Shown: positions 18,056-27,052 of the stretch, in pieces
Numbering within the stretch: position 1 is the stretch's first letter
How the letters are laid out: each line of letters begins with the position of its first letter
NCBI GenBank assembly: GCA_016928995.1
Contig: JAFGJS010000025.1
Span: 1 to 64,000, forward strand
Direction: 5' to 3'
Length of the DNA stretch: 64,000 bases
Source: Candidatus Sumerlaeota bacterium
Lineage (GTDB): Bacteria; Sumerlaeota; Sumerlaeia; JAFGJS01
Position numbers and translations under genes: made by a program
Notes under the pieces: model-generated
Database searches by the model: none
Seen by the model: only the letters and a program-made list of their open reading frames with translations
What the model was told of the DNA's origin: nothing

Positions 18056-19063
18056 ATGATGAAACCATCGGCGCTGACGCTTTGCGCCATCATATGCCTC
18101 GCGGCCTCATTCGGCGCGCCGCGCATCGCCCGCTGCGACGAACAAAGCCTCGATCGCACCGTGGCGCTCGTCAATTCCGAGCTGCTTTATCTCAGCGACG
18201 TGCGCCATGAAGCCATGCTGGCGCAAATGATGGATGCGGAAAAACGCGGCAATCCCGTGAATGCCCCTGAGGCCCTTCTCGCGCTGATCAACCGCAAATT
18301 GCTCGTGCAATACGCCAGTCAGCGAAACATGACGGTGGACAACGCCATTATAGTCCGCCGCGTCGAGGACTGGATCGCCGGACTGGCTCAAAGCGCCGGA
18401 GGCCGCGAGGCGTACCAGCGCCGCCTGGCCAAGGAAAACATCGACGAAGAGCAGGTCAAGCGCCTCATCTACCAACGCGAGAAAGAGCGCATGCTGGCCC
18501 AGCGCGCCGCCGCGTCGCGCGTGCAGCTCAACCAGGCGGACGTGCAAGCATTCATCAAGCAAGCCGAAGCGGAAGGCCGCTGCGTGGAACAGGCCGTGCT
18601 GGCCCATATCTGGCTCCCCTATCCTCCCGAAGCGACCGAGGAAGACCGCGCGGCAGTGCGCGAAAAGGCGCGTTCGATTTACCGCGAACTGGAAAACGGC
18701 GCGCCGTTTAACAGCCTCGTGCGCAGCTATTCCCAAGACGCCGCGACCCGAGCGCAAGACGGCTATCTCGGCGCGATAGACATCACGGCGCTGGACGCGA
18801 CGGTGGCTGAGGCGCTCAAAGACAAGGCGCCGGGGGAATTCACCGAACCTGTGATGCGCGAAAAAGGCTGCCAGTTATTGTTGCTGTTGCATCGCATCAC
18901 GCCGCGGGATTATCTATACCGCGAGCGTTTCGAGCAATTCAGCCAAGACCTGATCGAGGAATTGCGCAACGACGCCACGATTGAAATCCTTGATGAAGAG
19001 TTGAAGCGCGGCGTCGAAACATTGCGGCAAAAAAACGATTCGCCGGACGCCGCAAGCCGCTGA
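18056..19063 (+). CDS. SurA-like periplasmic chaperone / PPIC domain protein
   Basis: Signal peptide, SurA-N-like VALVNSELLYLSDVRHEAML, rotamase-like LENGAPFNSLVRSYSQDAATRAQDGYLGAI. Confidence 0.8.
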   Translation: MMKPSALTLCAIICLAASFGAPRIARCDEQSLDRTVALVNSELLYLSDVRHEAMLAQMMDAEKRGNPVNAPEALLALINRKLLVQYASQRNMTVDNAIIVRRVEDWIAGLAQSAGGREAYQRRLAKENIDEEQVKRLIYQREKERMLAQRAAASRVQLNQADVQAFIKQAEAEGRCVEQAVLAHIWLPYPPEATEEDRAAVREKARSIYRELENGAPFNSLVRSYSQDAATRAQDGYLGAIDITALDATVAEALKDKAPGEFTEPVMREKGCQLLLLLHRITPRDYLYRERFEQFSQDLIEELRNDATIEILDEELKRGVETLRQKNDSPDAASR

Positions 19064-19079
19064 TCATCTCCACCGGACA

Positions 19080-20126
19080 ATGCCATATCCTATGCTGACT
19101 GAAAACGCACATGCAACCAAACCGGAAAGCCGCCTGCGCATCGGCCTCACCATGGGCGATCCGAGCGGCGTGGGTCCGGAAATCATCGCCAAGGCGCTGG
19201 CTCAAATCAACCGCGGCAACATCGCTCCGGTCATCCTGGGGCTGGAAGGCTGCATGCGTGCGGCAGGCATGGATGCAAGTTCGCTTGAAGCGCTAAATTC
19301 AGCCGAAGACCTTGACGTGCTGCCGCTGGACAAGGCGGGTTTGCTGACGGCAGGCGATCCGACGCTGGCAAGCAAGATCGAAATTGGATGCGTATCAACG
19401 GCAGGTGGCGCCGCATCTCTGGCGGCGATTGAACTCGGCATCCGCCTCTGCCTCGCGGGCAAACTCGATGCGCTCTGCACTGCGCCGATCAATAAACACG
19501 CCATCAGCCTGGCCGGCAGCAAGTGGCCCGGACACACCGAAATGCTGCGCGACATGACCGGCGTCAGCCAGGTCGCCATGACGCTGGTCGGCGGCGGTCT
19601 GCGCACCGTGCCGCTGACCAACCATGCGCCATACGCCGAAACGCCGCGCCTGATCACGCACGAAGCCATCCTCGAAATGCTCGCATTGCTCGACCGCCAC
19701 GCGCGCCTGTTCGTCAAACGCCAACCGCGCATCGGCGTCGCCGGACTCAATCCGCATGCCGGCGACGGCGGCGTGCTGGGGCGTGAGGAAATCGACGTGA
19801 TCGAGCCTGCCGTCGTGGCCGCGCGTGAAAGCGGCATCGACGCGACAGGCCCGGTTTCCGGCGACGCGATCTTCCTGCAAATGCTGCACGGCCGTTTCGA
19901 CATCGTGCTCGCCATGTACCACGACCAGGCGCTGATCCCAGTCAAGACGCTCGATTTCGACGGCGGAGTGAACGTGACTCTGGGGCTGCCGTTCATCCGC
20001 ACCTCGCCAGACCACGGCACTGCGCATGACATCGCCGGCAAGGACATGGCGCGGCCGGAGAGCATGATCGCCGCCATTCAAATGGCCTGCGAACTCACTG
20101 AAGCCCAACGCACAATGAACCAGTAG
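19080..20126 (+). CDS. pdxA: 4-hydroxythreonine-4-phosphate dehydrogenase
   Basis: IGLTMGDPSGVGPEI, CTAPINKHAI, GHTEMLRDMTG, YHDQALIPVKTLDFDGGVNVTLGLPFIRTSPDHGTAHDIAGK. Confidence 0.95.
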   Translation: MPYPMLTENAHATKPESRLRIGLTMGDPSGVGPEIIAKALAQINRGNIAPVILGLEGCMRAAGMDASSLEALNSAEDLDVLPLDKAGLLTAGDPTLASKIEIGCVSTAGGAASLAAIELGIRLCLAGKLDALCTAPINKHAISLAGSKWPGHTEMLRDMTGVSQVAMTLVGGGLRTVPLTNHAPYAETPRLITHEAILEMLALLDRHARLFVKRQPRIGVAGLNPHAGDGGVLGREEIDVIEPAVVAARESGIDATGPVSGDAIFLQMLHGRFDIVLAMYHDQALIPVKTLDFDGGVNVTLGLPFIRTSPDHGTAHDIAGKDMARPESMIAAIQMACELTEAQRTMNQ

Positions 20127-20271
20127 CGATTTTCTGATTTGAACGGCTCGCGAAAGGTTTTGCCACATCGCCCGACGAAATACTGTGGCCCGGCCATGAG
20201 GGATGGCTCGGATGCGGCAAGAACTTTAAAGAAACGCTATCATCACCACAATTGATCGAGGCGTAAAAAAC

Positions 20272-20631
20272 ATGAGGCGAATCATCAAAACCATCATGAG
20301 TTTCGCGTCGGCATTATGCCCATGTGCTTTGCTGTTCGCATGCGCATCGAATAATCATCGCGAATTCGATGAAAGCGCATTATGGATCGATGTCAGAACA
20401 GCGCAGGAGTTTGAATCCGGCCACATCGAAGGCGCGATCAATATTCCATATGATGTGATCGCCGAGAACATCGCCGGGGTGGCGCCGGATAAATCCGCGC
20501 CGATCAGGCTCTATTGCCGCTCAGGACGACGATCCGGCATCGCTCAAAAAACACTCGCCAAACTTGGATACACCGATCTCGTCAACGAAGGCGGCTATAA
20601 AGACGTTTTGGCAAGATATCAAAAGAAATAA
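20272..20631 (+). CDS. Rhodanese-like domain lipoprotein
   Basis: Lipobox-like LLFACAS, IDVRTAQEFESGHIEGAINIPYD, active-site loop YCRSGRRSGIA. Confidence 0.85.
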   Translation: MRRIIKTIMSFASALCPCALLFACASNNHREFDESALWIDVRTAQEFESGHIEGAINIPYDVIAENIAGVAPDKSAPIRLYCRSGRRSGIAQKTLAKLGYTDLVNEGGYKDVLARYQKK

Positions 20632-20643
20632 TTCGTTTACTGA

Positions 20644-21540
20644 TCAAATGCAGCGTTCGATCGCCTTAAGCTCCTTCAGGCTTTTTTGCCGCAGAGAGAA
20701 ATCCATCGCCGGAGCGGAATGCGTGATCGCGCCTACGGAAATGCGTGGAACGCCCAGCGTGGCGAGCTGCCTGATCCGGCGCGGTTCGATGCCGCCGCTG
20801 AGTTCCACGTCAATCCCGGACGGCACAAGCGCCAGCGCCTTGCGGACTTTCGGCAGAGACATGTTGTCCAGCATCACCACGTCGCATCCGCCTTCCACGG
20901 CGATGCGCACCTCATTCAGATTGCGCGTCTCCACGATCACGGGGATCTTTTTCTTCCGCCGCTTCAATCCGGCATGCACGGCGGCCAGCGCATGCTCCAG
21001 ACCGCCGGCAAAATCCGCATGATTGTTCTTGATCAGCACAGCGTCGAACAGGCCGTAGCGATGATTCACGCCGCCGCCTACGCGCACAGCGTAGCGCTCC
21101 AGCGTCCGCCAGCCAGGATTCGTTTTGCGCGTATCGAAAATCTTCACTGGGCTATCCGGACCGCCCGTCAATTCCACATATCGGCGCGTAAGCGTGGCCA
21201 CGCCGGAAAGCCGTTGCACGAAATTCAACAAAACACGCTCCACGGTCAGCAGCGAGCGCACGTCGCCGCGCAACGTCATCACCCAATCGCCTTCGCGCAC
21301 CGCCGTCCCGTCGGGCACAAGCGCCTTCAGCCGCAGCTTGGGATCGAAAATCCGCGTCAATTCGCGCGCCACGGGAAATCCGCAAAATACCCCATCCTCG
21401 CGCGCCAGCATCGCCGCGCCGCCGGGTTTGGGATGCACAATGGTCAACTGCGTTGTGATGTCGCCGGAGCCGATGTCCTCCCTCAACGCATCCTTTAATT
21501 GCCGCCGCAGGCTATCGTCGATTTTCAAGCGTGGAGTCAT
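20644..21540 (-). CDS. nadC: Nicotinate-nucleotide diphosphorylase (carboxylating)
   Basis: EDIGSGDITTQL, RVLLNFVQRLSGVATLTRRYVE, DTRKTNPGWRTLERYAVRVGGGVNHRYGLFDAVLIKNNH, VMLDNMS. Confidence 0.95.
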   Translation of the reverse strand: MTPRLKIDDSLRRQLKDALREDIGSGDITTQLTIVHPKPGGAAMLAREDGVFCGFPVARELTRIFDPKLRLKALVPDGTAVREGDWVMTLRGDVRSLLTVERVLLNFVQRLSGVATLTRRYVELTGGPDSPVKIFDTRKTNPGWRTLERYAVRVGGGVNHRYGLFDAVLIKNNHADFAGGLEHALAAVHAGLKRRKKKIPVIVETRNLNEVRIAVEGGCDVVMLDNMSLPKVRKALALVPSGIDVELSGGIEPRRIRQLATLGVPRISVGAITHSAPAMDFSLRQKSLKELKAIERCI

Positions 21541-21547
21541 GGCATAC

Positions 21548-21888
21548 AAATCCTAAATCCGAAATTCTAAATCAGAAGCAAATTCTAAATCCGAATGCTC
21601 GAAATGCAATGGAAGATTTAATTGCTGTCAACGGTCGATTGTGCAAACATTTTTCCCTTCCATGCTTTTGAATTTAGAAGTATAAAGGTGGAAGAATTCA
21701 GTGTTCGGCTTTTCGAAAACGCAATCGTTGGACTTGTCTGACATGTCAGACAAGTCGGACTAGTCCGACACTTCCGACAAAACGATTCGATCCACCGGCC
21801 AATTAAGTCGGACTCATCACCTTTTTATCAATTTTAGAATTTAGAATTTGTTTCGGATTTCGGATTTCGGATTTAGCATTTAGGATTT
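21548..21888. repeat. AT-rich inverted-repeat arms flanking nested perfect palindromes
   Basis: Left arm AAATCCTAAATCCGAAATTCTAAATCAGAAGCAAATTCTAAATCCGAATG; reverse complement of the right arm begins AAATCCTAAATGCTAAATCCGAAATCCGAAATCCGAAACAAATTCTAAATTC; core CTTGTCTGACATGTCAGACAAG (21733-21754) and GTCGGACTAGTCCGAC (21754-21769). Confidence 0.75.
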
Positions 21889-21892
21889 TTCA

Positions 21893-23305
21893 ATGAAAGC
21901 TCGCGAACTCATCAACCTCGGCGTCCCGCATGGTCCGCTGATCAAGACCGCCCTCGAATGCATCCGCGCGGCGGCGGAGTTCGGCATGAAAAAAGCCGCG
22001 ATCCGCAAAACCGTCCACGACCTTATTGACCGCCCTGAATCCTATCATAACGATGCGCTTTTCGCACCGTTCGCTCAAGCGCTGACCGAGGCGCGCAGCG
22101 ATCCAAGCGCACATTTTATGCCGCGTGAGGCGCCCGCGCCGCACCGCATCTGGGGCGAAGGGCTGGACGAGAACGCCTTGCAACAGTTGCGCAACGCATG
22201 CAGCCTGCCTGTGTCGGAGCGCGCGGCATTAATGCCCGACGCGCACGTCGGTTACGGCCTACCCATCGGCGGAGTGCTGGCCGTGCGCGGCGCGGTGATA
22301 CCGTATGCCGTGGGCGTGGACATCGCCTGCCGCATGAAACTGACCGTGCTTGACATCCCGCCCGCAACGCTGGATGAAGACAAAGGCCGGCAACGGCTGA
22401 CAAAAGCGCTAGAAACGGAAACGCGTTTTGGCATCGGCGCGTCGTTCAAGGGCGCCGAACGCCGCGAACATACGGTAATGGACGAGGATTGGAAAATCTC
22501 ACCAGTCACGCGCGACCTGAAGGACAAAGCCTGGTCGCAACTCGGCACAAGCGGCAGCGGCAATCATTTCGTAGAGTATGGCGTGCTGACGTTGGAGCAG
22601 CCCGACCTTGGGCTGGCGGCGGGAACGTATCTCGCGCTGCTCAGCCATAGCGGCAGCCGCGGCACAGGCGCCGAGGTCTGCTCGTACTATAGCAAACTGG
22701 CGATGCAGCTACACGCGGACCTGCCCAAGGAACTGCGCCACCTGGCCTGGCTCGAATTGAAAAGCGAAGCGGGCCAGGAGTACTGGCGGGCGATGAACCT
22801 GATGGGGCGCTACGCCGCGGCGAATCATGCGCTGATCCACCAGCGCATCGCGCGGCATCTGGGCGTCGATGTGCTGCTCGATGTGGAGAACCACCACAAC
22901 TTCGCCTGGGAGGAGCAGCATGACGGCGAACGGCTGATCGTGCATCGCAAAGGCGCCACTCCTGCGGGCAAGGGCGCGCTGGGCGTGATTCCCGGCAGCA
23001 TGGCCGATCCCGGCTTCATCGTACGCGGCAAAGGCGGCGAAGGATCGCTCGATTCCGCCTCGCACGGCGCGGGCCGCCAAATGAGCCGCAAACAGGCAAT
23101 GAACAGTTTCACCTGGAATGAGTTGAAAAAGCGGCTCAAGCAGCGCAATGTGACGTTGCTCACCGCCGGACTGGACGAAGCGCCGATGGCGTACAAGAAT
23201 ATCGAGGCCGTGATGTCGCAGCAAAGCGACCTGGTGGAGATCATCGCCCGCTTCGATCCGCGTCTGGTGAAGATGGCTCCGGCCGGCGAGCGGCCGGAGG
23301 ATTGA
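21893..23305 (+). CDS. rtcB: RtcB-family RNA ligase
   Basis: PDAHVGYGLPIGGVLAV, GVDIACRM, GTSGSGNHFVEYG, LLSHSGSRGTGAEV, HRKGATPAGKG..IPGSM, SHGAGRQMSR. Confidence 0.9.
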   Translation: MKARELINLGVPHGPLIKTALECIRAAAEFGMKKAAIRKTVHDLIDRPESYHNDALFAPFAQALTEARSDPSAHFMPREAPAPHRIWGEGLDENALQQLRNACSLPVSERAALMPDAHVGYGLPIGGVLAVRGAVIPYAVGVDIACRMKLTVLDIPPATLDEDKGRQRLTKALETETRFGIGASFKGAERREHTVMDEDWKISPVTRDLKDKAWSQLGTSGSGNHFVEYGVLTLEQPDLGLAAGTYLALLSHSGSRGTGAEVCSYYSKLAMQLHADLPKELRHLAWLELKSEAGQEYWRAMNLMGRYAAANHALIHQRIARHLGVDVLLDVENHHNFAWEEQHDGERLIVHRKGATPAGKGALGVIPGSMADPGFIVRGKGGEGSLDSASHGAGRQMSRKQAMNSFTWNELKKRLKQRNVTLLTAGLDEAPMAYKNIEAVMSQQSDLVEIIARFDPRLVKMAPAGERPED

Positions 23306-23326
23306 TCAGGAACGAGTGATCAGCTT

Positions 23327-25099
23327 ATGGATAAAATACCATGGCGGCAGGCTTGGGTGGTGTTCGGCGTTGTGTCGGCGATGTATGCGCTGACCATGAG
23401 CGGGCATTTGTATTCGCCGGACGAGGAACTGATGTTCCGCACGACGCAGTCGATGGTGGAAAATCGCTCGCTGGCAGTGGAGCCGCTGGGCGGATTCGCC
23501 ACGCGCATGGGGCGCGATGGGCGCGAATATGCGCAGTATGGTCTGGGCCAGCCGGTTGCGGCGATTCCGTTTTATTTATTTGGCAAACTACTTGCCGCCA
23601 TTCTACCGCCAGCTACAGAGTTCTGGCGCGGGCAGGAAATCGTTTTCGCGGAGGAGTATCATGGCGCAGCGCATGCGGAGCAAGGGAGCTACTGGCTGCG
23701 CTTCGGCGTGTCTTTATTCAATCTGTTCTGCGGCGCGGCGTTGGCGGTTGCGGTGTTTTTGCTGGCGCTGGAGTTGACCGGCGAGATTGGCGCGGCGCGG
23801 CGCACGGCGTGGCTGTACGCCTTCGCCACGATGTCCTGGCCGCATAGCAAGGCGTTCTTCAGCGAGACGCTGGCGGCGCTGTACGTAGTGCTGGCGTTCT
23901 GGTTTTTGCTGCGCGCGGCGCGGACGCAACGGCTTTCAACTTACGCCTGGTCTGGTGTTTGCGCTGGCTATGCCGTACTGACACGAATGGATTCGCTGAT
24001 TTTGCTCAGCGGGGTTTTTTTACTCGCGCTGTGGTTGAATCAAGGCGAACCGCGCGAACGGATTCTGCGCCGCGCGGCGGCGTTTTGCGCGCCGCTGGCC
24101 GCTTTCACCGCGCTGATCATGCTGATCAACGTTTCGCTCTATGGCTCGCCATTGGCCAGCGGCTACAGCGATCAAGCCGAAGGCGTCAAGTTCGTCACGC
24201 CGCTTAACATTGGACTGTATGGCTTGCTATTGAGTTACGGCAAGGGCCTGTTCTTCTTTTCGCCCGCGCTGATTCTGTTTTTCTTCGGCATCCGGGAGAT
24301 GCTGAACGCGCAACGCAAATTCACTGTGTCGCTGCTCGTGTCGTGCGGCGTGTTCCTGCTGCTAATGTCCAAATGGCAAAACTGGGGCGGCGGCTGGTGC
24401 TGGGGGCCGCGTCATATTTTTCAGCTCAACGCGCTGCTGATCTTGCCGGTGGCGATGGTAATGCAAACATGGGAGCGTAAATCCACGCGCGCGCTGTTTT
24501 GGGCGGCGCTGCTGATCGGCGGCGCGGTGCAGGTCTATGGTTGCAGCCAATCGCCTATCGGCTTTTACTGGCATTGCTTTCGACAGCCGCAGGCGGAGAC
24601 GGCGATGCGGCTGCGCTATGCGCAGGGCGAAGACGAGCCATTGCTATTCCAGGATTACGTGCTATTGAAGCGCCACGATTCAACGCCGCAAGACGAAACG
24701 GCGCAACCTGCATTTCGCTTGTGGCAAGAGGCGCAGGTTGTGGAAACGCTTCAACGCGAGCTGATGCTGGAACGTTTCGCCGCCGAACCGGACGCGGCGA
24801 TGTTGCACGCAATGCCGCAAGAGATGCGCGAACAGGCGTTGCGTCACATTCAACAGCGTCGCGCCAGCGGTGAGGCGAAGCCGGGATTGCCCCCTCCCCT
24901 GACGCACTCGTTCTGGGTTCCCGAGCATACCGTATGGAGCGGCTATTCCACGCTCTGGCGCGAGCTGGGCAGCCACGATTTTTTCTGGCTCCATGCGCTT
25001 GGTTTGAACACGCAGAAACGATCCGATGTGGATTTCACCCAGAACCAAAAGAGAATCTCTAATAATTTAACGCTAAGACGCAGAGGCGCAAAGAACTGA
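23327..25099 (+). CDS. Polytopic membrane protein, GT39/PMT-like glycosyltransferase candidate
   Basis: SPDEELMFRTTQSMVENRSLAVEP near N-terminus, about 10 hydrophobic segments. Confidence 0.6.
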   Translation: MDKIPWRQAWVVFGVVSAMYALTMSGHLYSPDEELMFRTTQSMVENRSLAVEPLGGFATRMGRDGREYAQYGLGQPVAAIPFYLFGKLLAAILPPATEFWRGQEIVFAEEYHGAAHAEQGSYWLRFGVSLFNLFCGAALAVAVFLLALELTGEIGAARRTAWLYAFATMSWPHSKAFFSETLAALYVVLAFWFLLRAARTQRLSTYAWSGVCAGYAVLTRMDSLILLSGVFLLALWLNQGEPRERILRRAAAFCAPLAAFTALIMLINVSLYGSPLASGYSDQAEGVKFVTPLNIGLYGLLLSYGKGLFFFSPALILFFFGIREMLNAQRKFTVSLLVSCGVFLLLMSKWQNWGGGWCWGPRHIFQLNALLILPVAMVMQTWERKSTRALFWAALLIGGAVQVYGCSQSPIGFYWHCFRQPQAETAMRLRYAQGEDEPLLFQDYVLLKRHDSTPQDETAQPAFRLWQEAQVVETLQRELMLERFAAEPDAAMLHAMPQEMREQALRHIQQRRASGEAKPGLPPPLTHSFWVPEHTVWSGYSTLWRELGSHDFFWLHALGLNTQKRSDVDFTQNQKRISNNLTLRRRGAKN

Positions 25100-25160
25100 T
25101 TATTTCTGTAAATGCAATGATTGAAATCTTTGTGCGCTTTGTGCCTTCGTGTGAAAATTT
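25064..25160 (+). repeat. Dispersed intergenic repeat, copy B, overlapping the 3' end of the 23327 ORF
   Basis: AATTTAACGCTAAGACGCAGAGGCGCAAAGAA...TAAATGCAATGATTGAA...GTGTGAAAATTT; inverted relative to copy A. Confidence 0.75.
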
Positions 25161-25370
25161 CACTGATTTAAGGCCGCCAAAAACCAAATTTTAAACACGA
25201 AACATATTGCTCCCGAAAAACGACTGATCTCTCAGCGCCACTGCGCCTCTGCGGGAAAAACGGCGGTTCACAGATCCGATGCAAACTTTGTATTTTCAGC
25301 TCATTCGTGTATGATCCCGGTGAATATCTTTTTGAAATGGAAGAGAAGGATTAAGACACTAAAAGGCAAA

Positions 25371-25401
25371 AAACAGGCGGCTTGTGGCAAGCCGCCTGTT
25401 T
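25371..25401. terminator. Intrinsic terminator downstream of the 25430-26224 gene
   Basis: Perfect 14-bp stem AAACAGGCGGCTTG-TGG-CAAGCCGCCTGTTT. Confidence 0.8.
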
Positions 25402-25429
25402 GGTTTTACGCTTGGAATCAATCAGCCGC

Positions 25430-26224
25430 TTAGTGTGAATGCGGCGGTTCGATTCCGCTGTTTTTCAGATCTTGGGCGATGCCTTGAGCGAGTTTGACCA
25501 ATTCGACAAGTTCATGGCCGGCGCCTTTGATCTTGCCGCCTGCTTTCATACATTGGACATTGCCGCCAGCATGGACGTTATCGCCAACATTACCGCAGGT
25601 GACATTGCCGCCCGCATGAACGCCGTCGCCGACATCGCCGCAAGCGATATTGCCGCCGGCCTTGACTCCGTCGCCCACTTTTCGGCATTGAACATTGAAC
25701 CCAGCGGTGACGCTGTCGCCCACATTGCCGCAAATGACATCGTGTCCGGCGTTAAGGTTGTCGCCAACGTTGCCTTCCATTTTGACGGAGAATGCGCTGT
25801 TCAGGCTGGCGAGATCGCCGAAGACTTCGATTTCAAATTCGCCGTCCTCCAGCGGGAGTTCGGCTGTCTCTCCGTCGATTTCGATTTTAATTTCGCGGCC
25901 TTTGTAGGTTTTGCCGCCGATTTTTATCGTCGCTTTCTTTTCCTGGTCTTCCATGTTTGTTTGCTCCTTTGGGGTTGTGCTGAGCACGTGTTGTTTCAGC
26001 GCATTCCAGCTCTTAAAGCCGTAGTCCATCGCCAGCGCGAATTGCGCTTCATGCAGGCTTGCGGCGGCATTCGCCATTTCGGCGTCCGTCGCGTCCTTGA
26101 AGCGTCGCAATCGGCGAAGCGTTTCGCAGGCCTTGAGATCGCCCTGCTTTTGCGCTTCCAGCAATTCTTTGGCTTGTTTCTTGAGCTGGCCGAGATTCGG
26201 CCGTAAAGGCAGAGTTTTGGGCAT
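25430..26224 (-). CDS. Protein with five 15-aa cysteine-ladder repeats (GxVGDxVxAGGNVxC) behind a helical N-terminal domain
   Basis: GNVGDNLNAGHDVIC / GNVGDSVTAGFNVQC / RKVGDGVKAGGNIAC / GDVGDGVHAGGNVTC / GNVGDNVHAGGNVQC encoded at 25550-25774. Confidence 0.85.
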   Translation of the reverse strand: MPKTLPLRPNLGQLKKQAKELLEAQKQGDLKACETLRRLRRFKDATDAEMANAAASLHEAQFALAMDYGFKSWNALKQHVLSTTPKEQTNMEDQEKKATIKIGGKTYKGREIKIEIDGETAELPLEDGEFEIEVFGDLASLNSAFSVKMEGNVGDNLNAGHDVICGNVGDSVTAGFNVQCRKVGDGVKAGGNIACGDVGDGVHAGGNVTCGNVGDNVHAGGNVQCMKAGGKIKGAGHELVELVKLAQGIAQDLKNSGIEPPHSH

Positions 26225-26546
26225 ACATCAATCTCCTTTCGGTTGAACCTGAGTCTGCAATCACAGGCGAAAGAAGACGCGATGTGATTTTCATAGTTAA
26301 TGAGGTGAGCTCGGCTCTTTCCGCAGACAAGGGAGGCGCCCTCGATGCGCCAATGTAATGGATGATACTCTTGCGATGCTTACGGCGTCAATCAATTTTC
26401 AAACCGATCCAAACGGCTGGGCAGCAGGGCGGCATAATGTTCGAATCCTACCGATATTGACGGAATCAGGCGCGGTGCGATAAAGTGCAACTTTTCAGCG
26501 GATGGCTTGTCGAATCATCAGGGAATAGGAAAGCAAAGGCGCTTCG

Positions 26547-27032
26547 ATGATTTATTGCATGCGGCAGAAAATTTGGAGTTTCGGCGATCAATTCACCATC
26601 AAGAACGAACAGGGCGAGAATTGCTACGAGGTGAAAGGGCGCATCTTTACATTGGGCGATCAGCTCGCGGTCAATGACATGGACGGCAATAAACTGGCGT
26701 TCATTAAACAGAGAATCTTCTCTTTTATGCCTAACTACGAAATCTATGTCGGCGATGAACTGCGTGCGCGCGTGGAGAAGCAATTCACTCTGTTCAAGAG
26801 CCGCTTCACGGTGGACATCCCAGGTCCGAACGATTATTCCGTCGAGGGCGATTTCCTGGGATATAATTATCAATTCCTGCGCGGCGGCCAGAACATCGCC
26901 AGCGTGTCGAAGCAGTTCTTCGCCTGGTCGGATACCTATGGCGTGGATGTGGCTGAGGGCGAGGACGACCTGCTGATCCTTGCGTCCACGGTGGTGATCG
27001 ACATGGTCTGCCATAGCAATGATGATAGTTAA
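26547..27032 (+). CDS. LURP-one-related (LOR) / tubby-like family protein
   Basis: MIYCMRQKIWSFGDQFTIKNEQGENCYEVKGRIFTLGDQLAVNDMDGNKLAFIKQRIFSFMPNYEI typical of the bacterial LOR family. Confidence 0.8.
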   Translation: MIYCMRQKIWSFGDQFTIKNEQGENCYEVKGRIFTLGDQLAVNDMDGNKLAFIKQRIFSFMPNYEIYVGDELRARVEKQFTLFKSRFTVDIPGPNDYSVEGDFLGYNYQFLRGGQNIASVSKQFFAWSDTYGVDVAEGEDDLLILASTVVIDMVCHSNDDS

Positions 27033-27052
27033 CAATTCTACGGATGACTGCT

